The notes below the pieces were generated by a model. It saw only the letters and a list, made by a program, of their open reading frames with translations. It made no database searches and was not told where the DNA came from. Below, one piece after another: positions 20,325 to 32,745 of a DNA stretch of 64,000 bases (the stretch's first letter is position 1; every line of letters begins with the position of its first letter). The position numbers and the translations under genes are program-made. The stretch is from Physcomitrium patens (lineage: Eukaryota; Streptophyta; Bryopsida; Funariales; Funariaceae), in assembly GCF_000002425.4 (NCBI RefSeq), contig NC_037264.1:9401008-9465007 (forward strand), read 5' to 3'.

Positions 20325-22258
20325 ATGGACCAGAAGAAGAGGAAGTTGGAAGACTCGCCAGTCACGATTGTGAAAGAAGAGCATGTTTCTGCAACTGGTG
20401 CACCAGCTGCGTCTGTTCCTACTTTCGTGATCACGAAGGAGGACGTGAAGAAGCTGGTGGAGCCTTTTACCAAGGAGCAGTTAATGGACTTATTAGAGAA
20501 CGCTGCCCTTAATCATGCAGGTTACTTTCTTTCCAATTATCTCTTATCCTGTACCAGGCCTTGGATGTGGTATTGCATTTTGATAATAATGAATGGACGC
20601 AAAACAAGGCAGAAATATTAATGGTGATTGCGTGCATGTGTTTCTTGACGCATTCACACTTACTCGTTGGGTGCTACTGTTGGCCTCTGCAGATGTCCTT
20701 CATGAAATTCGCAAACTAGCTGACAAAGACCCTGGTCATCGGAAGATTTTCGTGAGGGGACTTGGATGGGATACAACTACTGAGACTTTGAAAACAGTGT
20801 TCTCACAGTTTGGAGAAGTTGAAGAGGGGGCAGTTATCATGGACAAAGCAACTGGAAAGAGCAGAGGTTTTGGATTTGTGACATTCAAGCACATGGATGG
20901 TGCCCAACGGTCACTGAAGGAACCTAGCAAGCGAATTGACGGACGGATGACGGTTTGTCAGTTGGCATCAACTGGGGCTCTGCAAGTGAATCCCAATCAA
21001 GAAGTCTCGCAGAGGAAAATTTATGTCGGCAATGTACCCCTTGATCTTTCTGCCGATAGGTTGCTTGCTTTGTTCGCAGGGTATGGGGAAATTGAAGAGG
21101 GCCCTTTAGGATTCGATAAATTTACCGGACGCTCACGAGGATTTGCTTTGATTATCTACAAGACGGTTGAAGCTGCTAAAAGGGCATTGCTAGAGCCAAT
21201 CAAGACTTTAGATGGTATTCAAATGTATTGTAAACTAGCTGCAGAGAATCAGAAGCAGGGGCAGGGAAGACAAGGCACTGCAGGGAAAAACGACAGTGAC
21301 ATGATGATGGGCAGGCAGCAAGTAATCTACTTCACCCGTTACGTTCCTTCAATGATATGCATTATATTTGGGCTGAGGCTACCCTGCATCCTGGAGCTGA
21401 TAGACCCATTTGTTTCTTCTCCTGTATGAATGGTAGTGAAAGTAGTCTGTATGTTCATACTTTTTTGTTGCTTTGCAAATGTGCAGGTGTCCACTCCTCA
21501 GTCACTCTCAAACGGACAGAACTTGCCATACGGCTCCATGAATACTGGTCTAATAACTACCGGAATTCCTCTTAACCAGGGTGCGAATCAAGGAATTAGC
21601 CAAGGAAATCATTTAGGCCTTAGTGGCCACAATCAAGGTCTTAGTGGCTTGAACAGTACCTTGAACCCGTCCCTCAACTACCCACTGAATTCATCACTAT
21701 CTTCAATAGGACAGTTATCGAACCCCTCGTTAAACAATTCTTTTAACTCCAGTCTCCCACAAACATCCCTTGGAATGGGATCCTATGGTTCACAACTGGG
21801 TATGTCTCAATATGGAGGTCAACCATCTGGTCTTGGTGGGCAGCCTACGTACTCTTCGATGAATGGGGTTTTGTATGGATCAGCAGCGAACTCAGTAGCT
21901 TCTCAGCAGGTATCTATGTATATTTAAACTGATCCTACGCTGTTGATTATGGTGCAGTGTGAATCCACTGATTAGACTTCTTTTCGTATTGTATTTCCTT
22001 TAAAGAGGTTTAGGGTTGGTTTGAACGTTTGTTTTAACTTAGGAGGACTTGTTTATATAGAACTTACGTGGCATTGTTCATTTATTTTACCTTACCTTTG
22101 CTTTAAAATTCTGTGTTTCTCAGCAAGCAGCGCTGCAGGTAGCCGGAGGTCATTACGGATATGGGTCGTATCAAAATCCTCAACTTCCTGCCTCATCTGC
22201 TCCTCGTGCTCCTCCTGTTGGAAATATGTATTTGCCTTCTAGCAATTACGGCATATGA
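20325..22258 (+). CDS. UBA2: UBP1-associated protein 2-like RNA-binding protein (two RRMs)
   Basis: Predicted exons 20325-20520, 20693-21321, 21487-21909 and 22124-22258 join in frame to 460 residues with GT-AG introns of 172, 165 and 214 bases. The N-terminus has a basic KKRK patch and an acidic helix region ([28 protein letters not shown]). RRM1 covers about 81-155 ([17 protein letters not shown]) and RRM2 about 172-250 ([17 protein letters not shown]). The last 180 residues are rich in Asn, Ser, Gly, Leu and Gln. This is the layout of plant UBA2a/b/c, nuclear hnRNP-like proteins that bind U-rich RNA with UBP1 and act in mRNA stabilisation and abscisic acid or stress responses; those roles are family knowledge. 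The ATG at 20325 follows a predicted leader intron and starts [12 protein letters not shown] content is well above the flanks. Confidence 0.93.
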
Positions 22259-25200
22259 GGTTAGTAGAGATTTCATTCATTCCTTTTGCATTTGGCTGCT
22301 TTCTGTTCATGTCTCGCTCTTGTTAAACTTGATTAGTTTCATCTCTGTTCTCAAACATGAAAGGTGTAAGCGTTTGTGTTAATCGTGACATACTCTTGCT
22401 CTTCTTCCTCTTCGAGCATGAAGATCAGCGAATTTCTTTGGTTGTCGTCGTCCTACTTCCACCTGTTTCTCAATTGGTTGACGTGATGAAGTATAAGTTA
22501 AGTGTATTGAGTCTATTTTAGCATTTGGATTTTGGTTTGTTTACGTTTCCCTCAGGACTTAAGTGTGATAAAGTGTAGTTGTCTAGTAGCCCCTTCTTAG
22601 ACGTGTGATATTTTTGAGTTTCTGAAGTTATTCTATGATTTTCATTACTCAGATAACTCGGCCTGCTATCGTGAATGTCCATTGTTTTGATGGCATGGTG
22701 TATCTGGACTTCAGAATTTTGATGGTGCTGCCGATTCACTCTCGTTCTTCGCCCGTCATGTCAACAACTAGTAGGATATCTTGGAGATGTTAACATTGGC
22801 TGAATCTCCACTCTTGTGAAGTGGGAAGTCTGTTTGTATGATGGACGTGTTTGAGCCACATCTTATTCTTGAGACCCTGCAACTGTACCTTTCCTGGAGG
22901 GTGGTGCCTTTTATGTACATGACTCACTAGATTTGGGTTGTACGGAGTTTCATGATATGCCTGTAGGTAGACACTAGACACGCAAGTGACGTTAGAGCTG
23001 GTGCTATTGGAGTCTTTCTCTGGAATGCTGTTTCTTATTTTTGTGGTTATTTTAGTACTCTTATTGCGAGACCAGCATTGACAAAGCAACATTTTATGAT
23101 GAGGCATAGATTTGCAGAGTGAGAGATACGTTAGAGTTCAGCATTCCTATTTTTGAGGAACTTGGGTTGCTTGTACTTGAAACTATTTTTGAAGGTTCTG
23201 CACTTGTGTGTGCTGTTTTCTAAATTGAACAACTGTGGGGTTGCAAAATGAGATATGTTGAAATGTTATCGTCTTTCCTTTCAAAGCTCCGAGTCTGTCT
23301 CTTTTACGTCTGAAAACATTATGCACATATTGTGTGACTGCTAAATCCGAAAGTTTGGATTATGAAAAAAATTCAGCAGTGACAATTGTTGCGTCTGTGA
23401 TGTACATGTCTCTGATTTCTTTCTATGTAATCTCGAGTCCTTTTTTTCTTTTCTTTTTTCTTTTTTTTGAGTTTTTGTGATGTGGATGGTTATGGTTATT
23501 GCACATTTATTGGACAAAAAATGTGCGTTCGTGAGAGATCAGAATTTAGTACTTAGGATTATGTGTCTTTTCTAACGTTTTGGTGCGGATTCAAGCCTTT
23601 CGACCTTATAAGTTGGATTTTTTGTCACATGTTGCTGTGGAACTTTATCCGATTTGTGATATTATGAACCCATGAATGGGTCTTTCATTTGTTTGAGTGG
23701 TAGAACTTGGAAGTGGGTGACGTGCAGATTGACAGCAGGCCAAAATTGAAGGCATATAACATGAAACAAAAATGCCCCCAAAAAATGACAGAATCAAAGA
23801 CTGAAGTATGTGCTCGCTTCGCTTCCGAATGCTAATAATTGTAATCTCTGTGACACTAATAATCTTCAACATTATGTACGTTATCAATTTGCCCCATCAA
23901 ATACCAGGTTCCACCTCTGGTGTTGGTGAATTTCTGCTGTTGTTAGTGAACGAGAGATTATCATGAGGGAATCTGCATGCCTGATGGACTGAACTGTTGA
24001 GGATATTTTAACAAGCTTCAGCGTGTTCAGGCTATGAAGTGATCGCTTGGCATGTTTTCTTTCAAGAATCTGCTCATTACCTACTTGATTCTGTACTTGA
24101 GAACGGGTAGCAGAGACTTCCACTCAACTGCTTCGAATGTGTCCCTAATTGGCAGCAATTGATTGAGCCTGGGATACTAGATGCGAGTTGTACTATAAGA
24201 ATGGTCTCAAACATGAGTTTTTGAGCCTTGCACTAGTGGCCTTCTTTGCGGAGACCCGCTGTCTAAGACTCATGCTGTTAATCTGAATGTCTGCTGGCTC
24301 ACGTTGGTAATTATTGAGGTGAAGTGTGGGGACGTCCCTAGACTTAAACTGGTGGCTCACGTTTGGATTCTTAGCATCTGTGGAGATGAGTAAGAGCATA
24401 TCGGCCACGAGGGTGCAGATTTTCTTAGGACGTATATATGTTGGGCTGAGCGCTTTCCTTTTACTGTGCTTGCTTGGATTGTATTGAGATAAAGTCGGGC
24501 CAAGCCTGTGTGCTTTGTGAGCATGCCTCTGAGTACCGGACTGGAGTGGCAAGAGTAAGCGATTGAGGTATGCTTCATATCATGTCCATTATATGGTTTT
24601 TTTTCGTTATTTTGTATGTCTGCAATTATGTCGCTGACCCAGTGAACTACCGTTGATAGGATTGTGAACTCTTCCTTTTAATGGAGTTTTTCACTTTCGC
24701 CATATGTTGTTTCTTAATTCGTGGACTTTTACCACATACTGACGTGGCTTTTTGCCAGTACATTAGATGCGTTGCGCCATAGTGGTTTCTGTGATTGACA
24801 TGGCTTATTCATGGAATGGTAGTTTGTGGATACAAGTAAGTGGCTTGGTGCTTCATGGTCTTTTCATTTTTATTTTGCGTTGAGTCTGATACAACCTAGA
24901 ACTTCACCATTATGACTGTTTGTTGAATTTTACATTTTATTTTATCTTTTGGATTTGCTTTTGTTTTGTACAATGATGTGAATTGTTTATTAGATCTGTT
25001 CTAATTTTCTTTGAAGCTTCGGTTTTGATGAGTTCCTTGATTATCTTTTTAGTGGATCGTTATTGAGATTTTTGGTTCTGTTTTCTTCTCATTTTGTTGT
25101 ATTTTGGGTGAGATATTTTTACACGCTGTAACTGATCGATGAATTGAAGGACAGTACTTTTTTGTTAGCTGGAGTGTCTATTTACTACTAATTACCAGTA

Positions 25201-25440
25201 GTCTGAAAATATAGCTTTGTGCTTCATTTAGTTCAGTAGCAATATCAGGTTTCTGTAGATATTTTCACTTTGTAGGATTCCATTTAAAATTCCTTGTTCC
25301 TGATGCTGTAATGTATTGTTGATTGTACTCTTTGGTTGCTAGATCTCGTTTGACCTGCATGTAAAATTTTCTCTACCATTATCTTTAGTCCGTTAAACAT
25401 TTTTCTCATGATTTTTCATGTTGCAGGCAGGAATGCAGGC
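22259..25440 (+). other. long gene-like non-coding tail, probable 3' UTR with introns
   Basis: GC stays near gene level for 3 kb but no ORF above about 105 codons looks real. A strong donor follows the UBA2 stop at once (TGAG|GTTAGT, near 22259-22261). A good acceptor (CATGTTGCAG|GCAGG) lies at 25421-25426. This fits a 3' UTR with one or more introns, known for plant UBA2 genes, or a separate non-coding transcript. Which acceptors are used cannot be told from sequence. Confidence 0.45.
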
Positions 25441-25501
25441 AAGGCCAGGCTGCAATTGGGTAGCTCATTATTTTGATGTGGGTTCGATTCCCATTGGCCT
25501 T
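25441..25501 (+). ncRNA. tRNA-like element with reduced anticodon arm
   Basis: A 61-base cloverleaf-like fold. The acceptor stem is seven perfect pairs (AAGGCCA at 25441-25447 with TGGCCTT at 25495-25501). A D-like arm pairs GCT with AGC around GCAATTGGGT. A canonical T arm follows: GTGGG, loop TTCGATT, CCCAT, including the B box GGTTCGATTCC. The space for the anticodon arm is only 13 bases, forming at most three pairs. It is too short for a normal tRNA. It could be a deleted tRNA, a SINE head or a Pol III-type signal. It lies just after a predicted splice acceptor. Confidence 0.4.
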
Positions 25502-26300
25502 ACATCGGTGATAGTGATATAAAGTGGTATATATGCCGTTCTTGACTTGATGAGTCAAAAAATAACTGGGGAGTTGCCAAATGGTGGTATCTGAAAAGTA
25601 ATTTATCTAGAACCTTTGTCACGATTTTCTGGGTGACTTGTTGACGGGAATGAGAGACGTATCTGGTGCTGATCATCTTGGATTTGCGACACCTTTGTAT
25701 GACGTCGACATCATGTGATACTCTTAAAACTGTTTGATTGAGGTGAGTGCAGTTCTGGATTGAATCAACTGTCGCATTAGCTGATTCTCTTATCACAATG
25801 CTCGAACCCTTGGAAACATCTTATGAAAGCCTGTTGGCGAGCAATGAGTTTTCTACGAATGTGCAAATTAAACTTCGCTAGTTAAGTAGTTGCAAATTTG
25901 TTAACCGAACTTTGCCATCGGGCATGAGTATCAAAGATGCTATATGAATTACTTCTAGCAGTGCAACTCTTTTTCTACCCACACAACTGTAGGCAATCTT
26001 GAAATACAGGATAGTAGGAATAGTTTCCAGAGGTCTGCATACATACATCTTCTATGCTGGTATTTCTGGAATTATTAAAAATGTGTAAATGTATTTTACC
26101 GTGGTCAAGTTATCAAATTATCAAGTTGAATTGGGTGCTAAAGTAAAACCTGACAACTTGTACCACCCAGAGGATTTGCTCCCAAATTGGGCACTACGTG
26201 GATCAATATTTTCAATACAATGTTTATGCAAATGAAAAATTTGGACAAGACCAAATGTTAGACCTGTTTACTTAAGTTGGTGGCCCTATTGTGATCAGAT
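25502..26300. other. non-coding tail of the UBA2 region
   Basis: Moderate GC falling to low GC near 26 kb. A possible box C/D pair lies at about 25549 (TGATGA) and 25590 (CTGA), but the spacing is short. No gene is supported. Confidence 0.3.
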
Positions 26301-26870
26301 TTGGCCATGGGAAGCCGAGGGAGGTCTAAGGATTAAAATAATTCAAGAGAAGATGCAGCGTAACAACATAATATGGTATGATTATATAAATTAATGCATG
26401 GAGCACACTAAAGTCAATGCCACCCCTTGGGGCATGAGACCTCTTGCTGTTAATACAATTCTCCTTGAGCACTCCAAGACTCAACTTCTGGATAAATACC
26501 ATCAGGCAGATTTCATCTATATAGGCCAAGTTTGGGCAAAGGATTTTGTTCTTTGCTTGTTGCTTTCAAGATTGGATAGTTTAGCACAAGAGTTCTCTGC
26601 TGAAAACTATTGTTTTCAAAAGTTATCACATTTCATGCTAAAAATTCTAGACTTAAGATGTCAATGCAACCATGTCTGTGCTTTGAAGTGGTTAGATATT
26701 CAAGACTACAAAAGTTAAAAAGTTTGTTTGTACAAATAAAATAAATTAAGCAAATTGTAAAGTTATTAAATTATTTATTTATTGTTAAAATGATTTACAA
26801 TATTGCAAAGTAATTCTTGTCTATATATTGGAGTATGTTTAAAATAATTCATAATATGCACATTTGTGTG
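26301..26870. other. unassigned sequence
   Basis: Contains a 106-codon plus ORF (26398-26718, MEHTKVNATPWG…) without recognisable domains or gene-like context. I regard it as chance or a transposon remnant. Confidence 0.3.
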
Positions 26871-26992
26871 TATCTCTTATATAAAAGAGCTCAAGGGGGA
26901 CAAATATACAAGAGGAGATAGAATGGCTTTCTAATTTGTTGCATGTCTCATTGTTTTTTTTTATCAAAAGTAATCATCAAAAGTGAACCAAA
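26871..26992 (+). repeat. dispersed repeat, copy 1
   Basis: TATCTCTTATATAAAAGAGCTC…GGAGATAGAATGG…GCATGTCTCATTGTTTT aligns with 28446-28554 in the same orientation. Both read CTCTTAT-TAAAA-AGCTCAAGGG, then AAGAGGAGA, then GCAT-TC-TATT and CAAAAGTGAA. Probably two copies of a non-autonomous element. Confidence 0.65.
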
Positions 26993-28445
26993 ATTGAGAT
27001 TAATTGAGATATTAATTGTAACATTAATTGACATTAGGAGGATTGACTACAGAAGTGAAGGGCAACTGGAGCAAGATTGGGAGGACTATGGTGACAACAT
27101 TGGTAGGATTGACAGCTGGAGTAATAACATTGTTTGGGAAGTAGATAGGCACTGGAACATGATGGATGTGCACAACAAGGTGTTGGAAGGATTTGTGGCA
27201 ATCACAACATTGTGCACTATGGTATTTCTACAGGCAAGTATTATCTGTGGATTTGGATCTACATAGGTGTTGATCAGATTGAACAAGCTCAAATAAGAAT
27301 CAAATGATATAAAATTGGCTGATGACTTAAAATCTAATAAGATGAATAGTAATTTTTTGTGTGTACTGAAAATCATTATATTGGTTTTTGCTAGGTGTGG
27401 CATTTTCATCTATAAGAGAAAGGTTGATATTTTGTTGATATTGACATTGATGCTAAGACTTAGTGAGTCATTTGTTCTGTCCTATTCCATACAAAGGTGT
27501 CATGATAGTATTTCTCTTCACATTTAGATTTCTCTTTAGTCCAAGAAAGTTTGAAGCTATACTAAATTACATCAGGTTTCCTACAGAATGCATAATTTTT
27601 TTAACATGCTCTGGGCATTAAACTTTATAGGTTCCATCTAGCATATTCTTATTATGTGCATTGATGAATCCGTGATCTAAGTTTGATCTATTTTGTTGAA
27701 TTGTTAAATTAAGCAATATTTAAATGTAAACTTGTGAATATTAAAAATATCAACAAAATAAATATTGTAAATATTCTAAAGTGTTTTGTGAATAATTTAT
27801 AATATTGATTATAAATCTTAAATGTCCTTCAATGTATTCATTAAATTAATATTAATTCTAATAAATTAAAAAAATAATTCCAATGATTAATTAAAAGAAA
27901 TAATAATTATTTTAATTAAATAAATAATTATAAAATAGTATTAATATTAATTTAATAAATTATTTTATTTATTAGCTCATTAATTTTTTAAAATGATATT
28001 TATAATAAATAAAAAACAAGTAAATAATAAATAATAAGTAAATTATTTTAATTAATTATTGAAATTATCATATTAAAAATTATATAATTAATAATCAATC
28101 TTATGTTCAATGGAATAATTATAAATATTTTAATATTATTTATAAATACTTTTAATATATTATAAAGGAGAAATATTATAAATATTAGTATTTTTTTATT
28201 AATGGACTATGCAAACAAAGCTGATTATCTTTGGCTGTAGAATTATTTAATATTTAATTAAGATAGGCAAGCTAGAATAGATTATTATTGTTGTTGTTAA
28301 GGTTTTTAAGGAAAAAAACCAATTAATCACAATGAGATCTTTTAAGATTTTTGTTGCAAGTACATTTGGTTTCATTAATAATTTATTTTTTTATAGCTAT
28401 TTACAAAGTTTTTATTTGTGAAAACTTACTTGATTGTATAGCACT
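26993..28445. other. AT-rich spacer
   Basis: Low GC, no gene supported. A 107-codon plus ORF (26943-27266, ending GFGST) has repetitive DNIGRIDSWSNNIVWEVDRHW-like sequence and no known domain. Confidence 0.5.
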
Positions 28446-28554
28446 CTATCTCTTATGTAAAATAGCTCAAGGGAGATAAACCAATAGGATAAATAAGAGG
28501 AGACAAAAATCATTTCTAAATGGATGCATATCTTATTATTTTCAACAAAAGTGA
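28446..28554 (+). repeat. dispersed repeat, copy 2
   Basis: See the copy at 26871-26992. This copy is slightly shorter and carries more A runs. Confidence 0.65.
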
Positions 28555-28849
28555 AAAAAAAATAAAACAATAATTCAACTTTTGATCAATCAAAGATCAA
28601 AATTTATATACTATTATTGCAGATTGCCAAGAGTAGTAATGTAAGATTAATAGGCATAGAGCTTGGAGCACCCAATCAAGGTGGTAAAAAGCAATGCTAT
28701 CTTTTACAACTAATACATAAAATTATATTTTACATTTTAAAATATTTGATCTAATTTGTGATCAACAGCATGGAATATTTTATTTATATTTAAAATATAT
28801 AAATGTAATGTATATATTTGATTTTTTTTATGACCAACAGTATGGATTT

Positions 28850-29385
28850 CTATCACCTGATAAAACCACATCCTAATCTTGTTAAAGCCATGCATCCTTG
28901 CCATTTCATAATTGATTTTATCCATCCTTGTCTTTATCTTCCATTTCTAGTCTCATATCCACATTCTCCTCCCTTGTTCCTTATCTCCTCCCTTTCCCTC
29001 CCTTATTTCCATTCTCAACCTAGGATGGGTCTTATTTTATAATCCTTCCATCAATACTTCAACAATGTAGATGTTGTTATCATAGTTTTGCTTGTGCTTT
29101 TGTATTTTGAATCATAAATTTACAAAAGGTGTACATGAATTCATGCAAAATTCTTATTAAGCAAAGTCTAGATCTAGCTTATTTTTTAAAATTATTTATC
29201 TTTGGGTATCAAATTAGCATAATGAGCAAGCTTCGACATGGAATGAAGGACGGTAATAGAGATTGGAGACAAAAAAATTAAGGGGGGACTGAGGATAGGA
29301 GACTGGAGATGGATAGAATCAATTATGAGATGGCAAGAAGGTTGTAGCTTTAAAAACATTGATATGTGACTTTATCAACTCCCTA
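28850..29385. mobile_element. foldback (MITE-like) element
   Basis: Imperfect inverted arms at 28879-28928 and 29306-29355. The left reads GTTAAAGCCATGCATCCTTG then CCATTTCATAATTGATT then ATCCATC; the complement of the right reads TTTAAAGCTACAACCTTCTTG then CCATCTCATAATTGATT then ATCCATC. Between them lie a C/T-rich left part (CTCCC, TCCTCCC) and a G/A-rich right part. No coding capacity. A related sequence is at 43710-43900. Exact ends and target duplication are not resolved. Confidence 0.6.
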
Positions 29386-29690
29386 TATATATTATTAAAT
29401 CATAAAGATTAATTATATAATTTTTATTATTTAAAATTTTATCAAAAATATATAATAACAAATATAAATTATAAATTAAACATCAAAATATTATACAAAG
29501 GTAATACTATTTTTATATTTTGATTTTTTTTACAAGTATATTTTAAAGCAATAATTATTATATATTTTTAAAAATATATAATATTATGATTACTAATACT
29601 TAAATTTTATATATATTTAAATAATATATGTAATTCTTTTAATGTATAAATAATATTTCATATAAAATAAATATATTTAAAACTTTATAA

Positions 29691-29735
<45 letters not shown>

Positions 29736-32150
29736 TATTAAAGTGGTTTTTTAATCTTTCATTATATAATATATTATTTATTTATTTATTTTACTTACAT
29801 ATTATTATATTTATCAACTTCTTAAAAAATAAAGAATAATTTCTTTAGAGATAGATATTAGATTTTGTGTAAAATAATTTTTTTAATAATTCAAATTAAT
29901 ATAATAACATAATTAAATTTAAAATATTAATTATTGTGTATTTTTTTAATTTTATATAATAAATATTATATAAGTAAAAATATTAAAAAATAATTATTTT
30001 TTATTTAATATCATTTTTATATTTTTGTAACAATATAATTAATTATTTTAGAGTATTGATATAATAAAAAATTAAATTAAATTCACTCTCTTAACTTTGT
30101 CTTTTTTATATAATTTGAAAGTTTGTGGGTGGCATATAATATTATATTTAATTGAAATGCATATTTTTGAAATAATGTTGGAAATAGGCAAGTAATTTGC
30201 AGCTTTTAAATTGGTTGCAAACATCCTCAATGGAAAAAATGGCTAAAAGGAACCAACCTAGATGTTTTGATAGCTAATATTGCAATCTTTACATACTTAG
30301 TTATACAGTGTAAATTAATCTTCAATAATATATGCCATCAAGCTTATAAGTCAAAATATCTAAAGTTACAAATTTTTCGCACTTAGAGTTGTTAAAAAAT
30401 AAAAAATAAAAATATATTAATCTACAAATGATCAATTATAGCTTTTATCTAAATAATCTCTACAATCCTTTCTTATTTTAAAAGATGCCATTCATTTTTT
30501 TTGCAATGAATTTTATATTATATTGTATGCAAATCTTTTTAAATGTTGATAAAATTTCAATTTCTAACTATTTCAATGTTTATGATTTTTTTTATTAGAA
30601 ACAAATTCAACAATATATAATTTAAAATCTAGTACTTCCATTATTAAATAATTGTATTATTATTTAGACTTAGTTATTTATAAAAATAGAAAATATAAAG
30701 CAATAACACAATTTCAAAATAATTTATTATAATTTCAAAATAATAATTGGCATCAAAAAGCATTTATAGCTTCATTACATATTAAGATACTCTTTTGGAA
30801 TATTGAATTATATCATATAAGCTTGCAATCTAAGCAAAGCAAAAAAGAAATCTTTTAAATGTCATATATACCACCTTCAAAAAAACCATTGATAAGTTTT
30901 ATAATGAAATACTTATAAAATATTAATAATAATTTTTATTAAGATAAGATATAGAAATTTTTAAAAGCCCAAAAATTTTACTTATATTATTAAGTTTGAA
31001 TGGAGTATTCTTCTACTTCCAATCTGTTTGACAATAATTAAATATATGTTATTTTTTTGAGGTGGAAATTTCTTGAACTGATGAGGCATAAAATCAACAG
31101 AGGTTTCCAAGATACATATGAGTATAAAAACTTGAATAGTATATTCACAAGACATTAATAGATTGAATTTTTATGATGATTATTATTCAAGCTAAAGACA
31201 ACATAATGTGTTGACTATAAAAAAAAAATGATTTATAAAACATCCAAGCATGTACACAAATATTATTATTTATAAAGTGATAATCTTATAACCCAATGAG
31301 CTACAATTGTTTTATCAATAGGCACCTTACCTCAAGTATTTATTTTATCTTGTGCTTTAATAAGTTTTAGATTTAATTATTAAAAATTAAAATTAGAATT
31401 ATGAAAAAATAATTTTAGAAAAATGCATGAGCAGCACATTGATAGATACCAATCCACTAATTAATCAAGGAAGAAGAAGAATAGAATAATTTTAAAAATA
31501 TATATATACTAGAAAATACTAGAACAATTGATTAACTTTGTATGTCCACAATGGTGTTGCAAGATGTGTATTGTCCACTTTATATTCGTGATTCTTGATT
31601 GTATATCAAAATTGCATGGCTTTCCAAGTAAATTTGAGCTAATTGTAGGAATCAGACATTATAAACATAGTGTGTAAAATATATAGACAGTTTGAAAATC
31701 TTCGCTTGCCATAAGAAATTTTGATATTTGAACAACTTTGTCACCCACTATTTTGTCATCACAAAAGGCATCATCACTCCCGACAAAGATTGAAAATTTT
31801 GTTAGCAGCTGGTGGGCTCAAGCCATTACAGCATGATGCTGTAGAATCAACATTGTAGTGGTATGATAGATCACATGTCAGTGGCATGACTAGTCAATGA
31901 TAAAGGAACTAACGTTTTGGGCATGAGAAAATTACAAAAGACATGCATAAAATTTAGTATTTTTATTCAGGTTCACAAGAAGGAAGGAAAATGAAGGATA
32001 TTGAATGACAAGGATTGCGCCTGAATATATTATTCGCTTACGATCACATTTCATAAATTGGTAATGTATAAGATTGGTTTTTGTATAATTATACTTGCAT
32101 GCTGAAAACTGCATCAAACTGGAATTAAGGTCTACCCTTCCTGCAGCCAA
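29386..32150. other. AT-rich desert
   Basis: About 2.7 kb of very low GC with a (TA)n microsatellite near 29695-29731. No gene or recognisable transposon. Confidence 0.7.
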
Positions 32151-32745
32151 TGTACTCTAAATCCCGTACTCAAGCAACAAATTCTACCGACATGAGAATT
32201 CCCTGTCGGCAAGAACCTATTTGGTACGAGAACTGAAAGCAGGAGGACGCACAAGTTAACGGAAAAAACTCGTTCAAATTAACGAATCAACAGGAGATCC
32301 CATCTACTCTGTGATGTAAATCCCTCACTCCATTACACCTGCATATCAAAAACTTGAGATTGCCAGTCTGCCATTCCAAGTCAACAATATGAAACAACCA
32401 TTGATAATTGAAAATAACCGCACGCATGAAGGACAGTACACCAGAAAGAAAACGCATCAAGTCCTTTCAAACTCAAACTGATGACCAACTGAAATATGAG
32501 TACATCACCCACTGCAGCCATTCAGTCATGAAATTTGATCGATGGACATTAGAATCAGTTTACCATATATACAAAATGTATCACAGCCTAAAATGTATAA
32601 GCTATAGAAACAAATAATACATTACAATGGTTGGCTTTCATACATCAATTTGACTACTTTGTATCTTCTCAGCAACCATGCACCTCCCACAAGCATAACC
32701 AAGCATGCAGAAAGGGTCATAAACCCAGGATGCTCGTAAGCAGCC
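32151..32745 (-). other. probable 3' UTR and downstream region of the ceramidase gene
   Basis: GC rises to gene level about 600 bases past the ceramidase stop (leftwards). No ORF of note. The polyadenylation site cannot be placed with confidence. Confidence 0.45.

Noticed and set aside
25549-25595. Box C/D snoRNA
   Set aside because: Boxes are present but only about 40 bases apart with a weak terminal stem; kept only as a remark beside the tRNA-like fold.
26398-26718. 106-codon ORF in AT-rich DNA
   Set aside because: No domain, no splice or promoter context and no homology I can recognise; kept only as unassigned sequence.
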